Positions 11,909-14,235 of a stretch of DNA of 14,235 bases are shown here, piece by piece. Both the position numbers and the translations under genes were made by a program. Position 1 is the stretch's first letter; each line of letters starts with the position of its first letter. Under the pieces are notes generated by a model. The model was not told the DNA's origin and searched no databases. It saw only the letters and a program-made list of their open reading frames with translations. The DNA is from Deinococcus aerophilus (GTDB lineage: Bacteria > Deinococcota > Deinococci > Deinococcales > Deinococcaceae). The stretch lies in NCBI RefSeq assembly GCF_014647075.1, contig NZ_BMOM01000047.1, forward strand, positions 1 through 14,235, in the 5' to 3' direction.

Positions 11909-13990
11909 ATGTCTTCTTCGACCAGAGCCCCGCGGGCCGAACGTCAGCCGATCACCCATTCGATCCACGGCGAGGACCGCCCGGACGACTACCACTGGTT
12001 CAAGACGCGGGGCAAGGCCGACGCCGGGGTGCTGGCCTATCTGGAAGCCGAGAACGCCCACCTGGACATGGTGCTTTCTCCGCTGCGTGCCACCCAGCAG
12101 GTGATCTATGACGAACTGCTCTCGCACCTGCAGGAAGATGACGAGCAGCCGCCGGTGCGTGAGGGAGAGTGGCTGTATTTCACCCGCGTACAACAGGGCC
12201 GCGCACATCCCATCTACCTGCGCCGTCCGGTGGCCGGGGGAGACGAGCAGACGCTGCTGGACGTGAACGCCCTAAAGGAGCGCGAGGAGCTGGACAACGT
12301 GTGGGTTCCCCTGACCCGCCCCAGCCCGGACGGACGGTACTGGGCATACCTGCTCGACCCCAGCGGGCAGGAGGTCTGTGAGCTGCGCGTGCTTGATACC
12401 CAGACCGGCGCTCTGGCCGAGGTACCGCTGCAGGGTGTAAGCGGCTGGACGCTGGCATGGCACGCCGATGGGAGGCACTTTCTGTACGTCACCGAGGACG
12501 CCACCCAGCGCCCGGACCGTGTCTGGCGGCATGCCCTGGGCCAACCTCAGGACGCCGACGAGGTGCTGTTTCAGGACGATGATCCCACCTTCCGGGTGGG
12601 GGCGTCGCTCAGCGAGAACGGCCAGAGCCTGCTGATCGGGAGCCACGCCAACCGGGCCCAGGAGTGGTGGGCCCTGGACGCCCACGATCCGCAGGCCCGC
12701 CCCCGGCTGGTGCTGCCGCGCGAGCGGGGCACCGAGGTCACGCTCGCCGACGGCGGCGACCACTGGCTGGCCCTGACCAACGCGGGGGGAGCCGAGGAAT
12801 TCAAGCTGGTGCGCTCGCCCAAAACAGACGTGCTGAACCTGCACAGCGCGCCAGAGGTGGTGCCGTACAGCTCCGCGCGTCACCTGACCGGCCTGCAGCT
12901 GTTCCGGGACCACCTGCTGCTGTCCGGGCGTGAGGACGGCTACAAACGGCTGTGGGTGCTCGCCCGCCGGGACGGTGGATACGGCGAGGCCCGGCGCGTG
13001 GCGTTCGCCGAGGACACTTCGACCGTCTACATCGGCGACAACCGGGTGTATGACACGCCGACCGCGCGCGTGCTGTACGCCAGCCTGACCCGGCCCACCG
13101 AACATCTGGACCTGGACCTGAACACCCTGGAGACGACCCTGGTGAAGGCGATCCCGGTGCCCGGTTACGATCCGGCCCTGTACGTCTCGGAGGCGGGATG
13201 GGCGACTGCCCCTGACGGCGAGCGCGTGCCGGTCAGCATGGTGCGCCGCCGCGACACGGCCCTGCCCGCACCGACGGTGCTGTACGGCTACGGCAGTTAC
13301 GGCCATCCCATCGAACCGGTCTTTTCCATGACCCGCCTGCCGCTGCTTGACCGCGGCTGGGTCTGGGCCACCGCGCACATCCGGGGCGGTTCGGAACTGG
13401 GGCGACGCTGGTACGACGCGGGCCGGCTGGAACGCAAGATGAACACCTTCACCGACTTCATCGCGGTGGGTGAACATCTCCGGGCAGCGGGGGTGGCGGC
13501 GGAGCTGGTGGCCATGGGCCGCAGCGCAGGCGGCCTGCTGATGGGCGCGGTGGTGAACCTGCGCCCGGACCTGTGGAAGGCGGCCTTTGTCGGGGTGCCC
13601 TTTGTGGACGTGCTGAGCACCATGCTCGACGACAGCATTCCCCTCACCACCGGCGAGTACGACGAGTGGGGCAACCCCAACGACCCGCAGGCCTACGCGA
13701 CCATGCGGGCCTACAGTCCCTACGACAACCTGAAAGCGGGCACCTATCCGCACCTGTTCGTGTCCACCGGCCTCCACGACCCGCGCGTGGCGTACTGGGA
13801 GCCGGCCAAGTACGTGGCCCGGCTGCGCACCCTGGCGGGGCCCGGCAGCGGCACGCTGGTCCTCAAGACCCATCTGGGGGCAGGCCACGGGGGCAGCAGC
13901 GGCCGCTACGACGCATTGAATGAGGTGGCCGAGGAATACGCCTTCGCGCTGGCCGCCGTGGAGGGCAAGCTGGAGAACGCCGACCGCTGA
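11909..13990 (+). CDS. ptrB: Oligopeptidase B (S9A prolyl oligopeptidase family)
   Basis: This is a 693-residue serine peptidase of family S9A that cleaves short peptides after Arg or Lys in the cytoplasm. The N-terminal half is the seven-bladed propeller that keeps out folded proteins (strand segments such as RPSPDGRYWAYLLD and WHADGRHFLYVTED). The C-terminal alpha/beta-hydrolase domain starts near LYGYGSYG and HIRGGSELGRRWY. The catalytic triad is visible: S539 in MGRSAGGLLMG, D624 in STGLHDPRV and H660 in GAGHGGSSGR. The segments GVPFVDVLSTMLDDSIPLT and TGEYDEWGNPNDP are hallmarks of oligopeptidase B rather than prolyl endopeptidase. The length is normal and no signal peptide is present. 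I chose the ATG at 11909 because MSSSTRAPRA leads directly into the conserved HGEDRPDDYHWFK; the frame stays open to 11738 but the extra residues are antisense-like. It is divergent from the beta-lactamase-like gene. Confidence 0.96.
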   Translation: MSSSTRAPRAERQPITHSIHGEDRPDDYHWFKTRGKADAGVLAYLEAENAHLDMVLSPLRATQQVIYDELLSHLQEDDEQPPVREGEWLYFTRVQQGRAHPIYLRRPVAGGDEQTLLDVNALKEREELDNVWVPLTRPSPDGRYWAYLLDPSGQEVCELRVLDTQTGALAEVPLQGVSGWTLAWHADGRHFLYVTEDATQRPDRVWRHALGQPQDADEVLFQDDDPTFRVGASLSENGQSLLIGSHANRAQEWWALDAHDPQARPRLVLPRERGTEVTLADGGDHWLALTNAGGAEEFKLVRSPKTDVLNLHSAPEVVPYSSARHLTGLQLFRDHLLLSGREDGYKRLWVLARRDGGYGEARRVAFAEDTSTVYIGDNRVYDTPTARVLYASLTRPTEHLDLDLNTLETTLVKAIPVPGYDPALYVSEAGWATAPDGERVPVSMVRRRDTALPAPTVLYGYGSYGHPIEPVFSMTRLPLLDRGWVWATAHIRGGSELGRRWYDAGRLERKMNTFTDFIAVGEHLRAAGVAAELVAMGRSAGGLLMGAVVNLRPDLWKAAFVGVPFVDVLSTMLDDSIPLTTGEYDEWGNPNDPQAYATMRAYSPYDNLKAGTYPHLFVSTGLHDPRVAYWEPAKYVARLRTLAGPGSGTLVLKTHLGAGHGGSSGRYDALNEVAEEYAFALAAVEGKLENADR

Positions 13991-14007
13991 CCTCCGGACG
14001 GAAGGAG

Positions 14008-14036
14008 GGGGGAGGCCGGGCACCCCGGCCCCCCTT
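14008..14036 (+). terminator. GC hairpin after oligopeptidase B, weak terminator candidate
   Basis: GGCCGGG-cac-CCCGGCC (14014-14030) forms a 7-bp stem, extendable past one A-C mismatch by further G-C and G-T pairs. It begins about 20 nt after the stop codon but is followed by only two T, so it is not a standard intrinsic terminator. It may protect the mRNA 3' end or act with Rho. Confidence 0.35.
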
Positions 14037-14070
14037 AGCGGCGCGAAGCCTCAGCGCGGAAAAGCGACAG

Positions 14071-14100
14071 AAAACAAAAAACCCGCCCTCTGCGGACGGT
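14071..14100 (-). terminator. Rho-independent terminator on the minus strand
   Basis: On the minus strand CCGTCC (14094-14099) pairs with GGGCGG (14083-14088), using one G-T pair, around the loop GCAGA. It is followed by TTTTTTGTTTT (14071-14081). This is a standard intrinsic terminator shape. No minus-strand gene ends here; the nearest signal upstream of it is the promoter at 14110-14138. Confidence 0.55.
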
Positions 14101-14109
14101 GATAAGAAA

Positions 14110-14138
14110 AGAATAGCGTGGAATGCAGGCGCTGTCAA
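14110..14138 (-). promoter_or_regulatory. Near-consensus sigma-70 promoter on the minus strand
   Basis: On the minus strand TTGACA (14133-14138), a 17-bp spacer and TATTCT (14110-14115) match the vegetative consensus at 11 of 12 positions. The start site would be near 14103, only a few bases before the terminator hairpin. The product would be an RNA of about 33 nt unless transcription reads through into the antisense strand of the oligopeptidase gene. Confidence 0.55.
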
Positions 14139-14158
14139 ATCCATGCGGGTGGCGGTAG

Positions 14159-14187
14159 TGGACTTCCGAGCATGACGGGTGTTCAAT
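14159..14187 (+). promoter_or_regulatory. Candidate promoter of the right-edge gene
   Basis: TGGACT (14159-14164), a 17-bp spacer and TTCAAT (14182-14187) each match the consensus at four of six positions. The -10 box ends 5 nt before the ATG at 14193, again fitting a leaderless start. Confidence 0.35.
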
Positions 14188-14192
14188 GAAGC

Positions 14193-14235
14193 ATGAACGG
14201 TTTGAAGTGTCCGCAGTGCGGAGGCGTCTATATCG
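14193..14235 (+). CDS. Partial CDS, CPxCG zinc-ribbon-like N-terminus
   Basis: The first 14 codons of a gene that leaves the window encode MNGLKCPQCGGVYI. The CPxCGG knuckle near the N-terminus is half of a typical zinc ribbon, found in many small DNA- or RNA-binding and regulatory proteins. The partner cysteines would lie beyond the edge. The ATG at 14193 is preferred over the overlapping ATG at 14186, in another frame, because it opens the CPxCG motif. The product cannot be named from this fragment. Confidence 0.5.
   Translation, partial: MNGLKCPQCGGVYI

Noticed and set aside
10636..12111. A 491-codon plus-strand reading frame antisense to the beta-lactamase-like gene, with a purine-rich SD-like sequence before its ATG
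   Set aside because: It has a His/Gln/Arg/Pro/Gly-rich, domain-free composition typical of the strand opposite a GC-rich gene, and it runs into the oligopeptidase gene. The minus-strand frame has a complete active site.
12272..14023. A 583-codon minus-strand frame opposite oligopeptidase B
   Set aside because: It is a shadow frame rich in Val/Gln/His/Gly with no domain. The plus-strand gene has an intact catalytic triad and full family length.
13863..14186. A 107-codon minus-strand frame downstream of the strong minus-strand promoter
   Set aside because: Its ATG lies upstream of the promoter start site and the T-tract terminator cuts through it. The sequence looks random.

Overview
The window is high-GC chromosomal DNA with tightly packed genes. 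It carries ten complete protein genes and the first codons of an eleventh. Gene content and style suggest a Deinococcus-like bacterium. The evidence is GC-rich codon use, translationally coupled accD-accA, a LapA-domain protein, a SpoIID/LytB protein next to an LptD-like outer-membrane barrel, and several genes whose only visible promoter element is a TANNNT -10 box 5-6 nt before the ATG (leaderless mRNAs, as described for Deinococcus). The genus is an inference; no rRNA or other marker is present.

Layout, left to right. Positions 1-121 hold nothing I can assign. cutA runs on the minus strand (122-439) and diverges from a small two-helix LapA-domain membrane protein (589-1086). A palindrome with a T-tract on the minus strand lies between them. 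accD-accA (1219-3056) encodes both carboxyltransferase subunits of acetyl-CoA carboxylase, overlapping by ATGA, with a strong SD, a -10 box and a clear rho-independent terminator at 3084-3115. A FAD-dependent oxidoreductase (3114-4301, minus) converges on that terminator.

Divergent from the oxidoreductase is an envelope operon on the plus strand: a secreted SpoIID/LytB-domain protein (4394-5797), a 955-residue LptD-like outer-membrane barrel overlapping it by ATGA (5794-8661), and a 351-residue lipoprotein (8699-9754). The SpoIID family acts on or near peptidoglycan, and LptD inserts lipid into the outer membrane. Together they suggest a unit building or linking the cell wall and outer membrane. 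The LptD-like protein has only four cysteines, CxxC near the N-terminal domain and an adjacent CC near the C-terminus, matching the E. coli LptD disulfide design. This is the most interesting part of the window, because Deinococcus is generally considered to lack classical LPS.

The right part has a GNAT acetyltransferase (9826-10578), a convergent serine beta-lactamase-like hydrolase (10663-11712, minus) and, divergent from it, an oligopeptidase B (11909-13990). The final 245 bp are less GC-rich. They contain a near-consensus minus-strand promoter (TTGACA-17-TATTCT) that fires straight into a minus-strand terminator, then the start of a plus-strand gene encoding a CPxCG zinc-ribbon-like N-terminus that runs off the window.

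I see no tRNA, rRNA, CRISPR array, insertion sequence or phage gene. No spacing between genes exceeds 300 bp.
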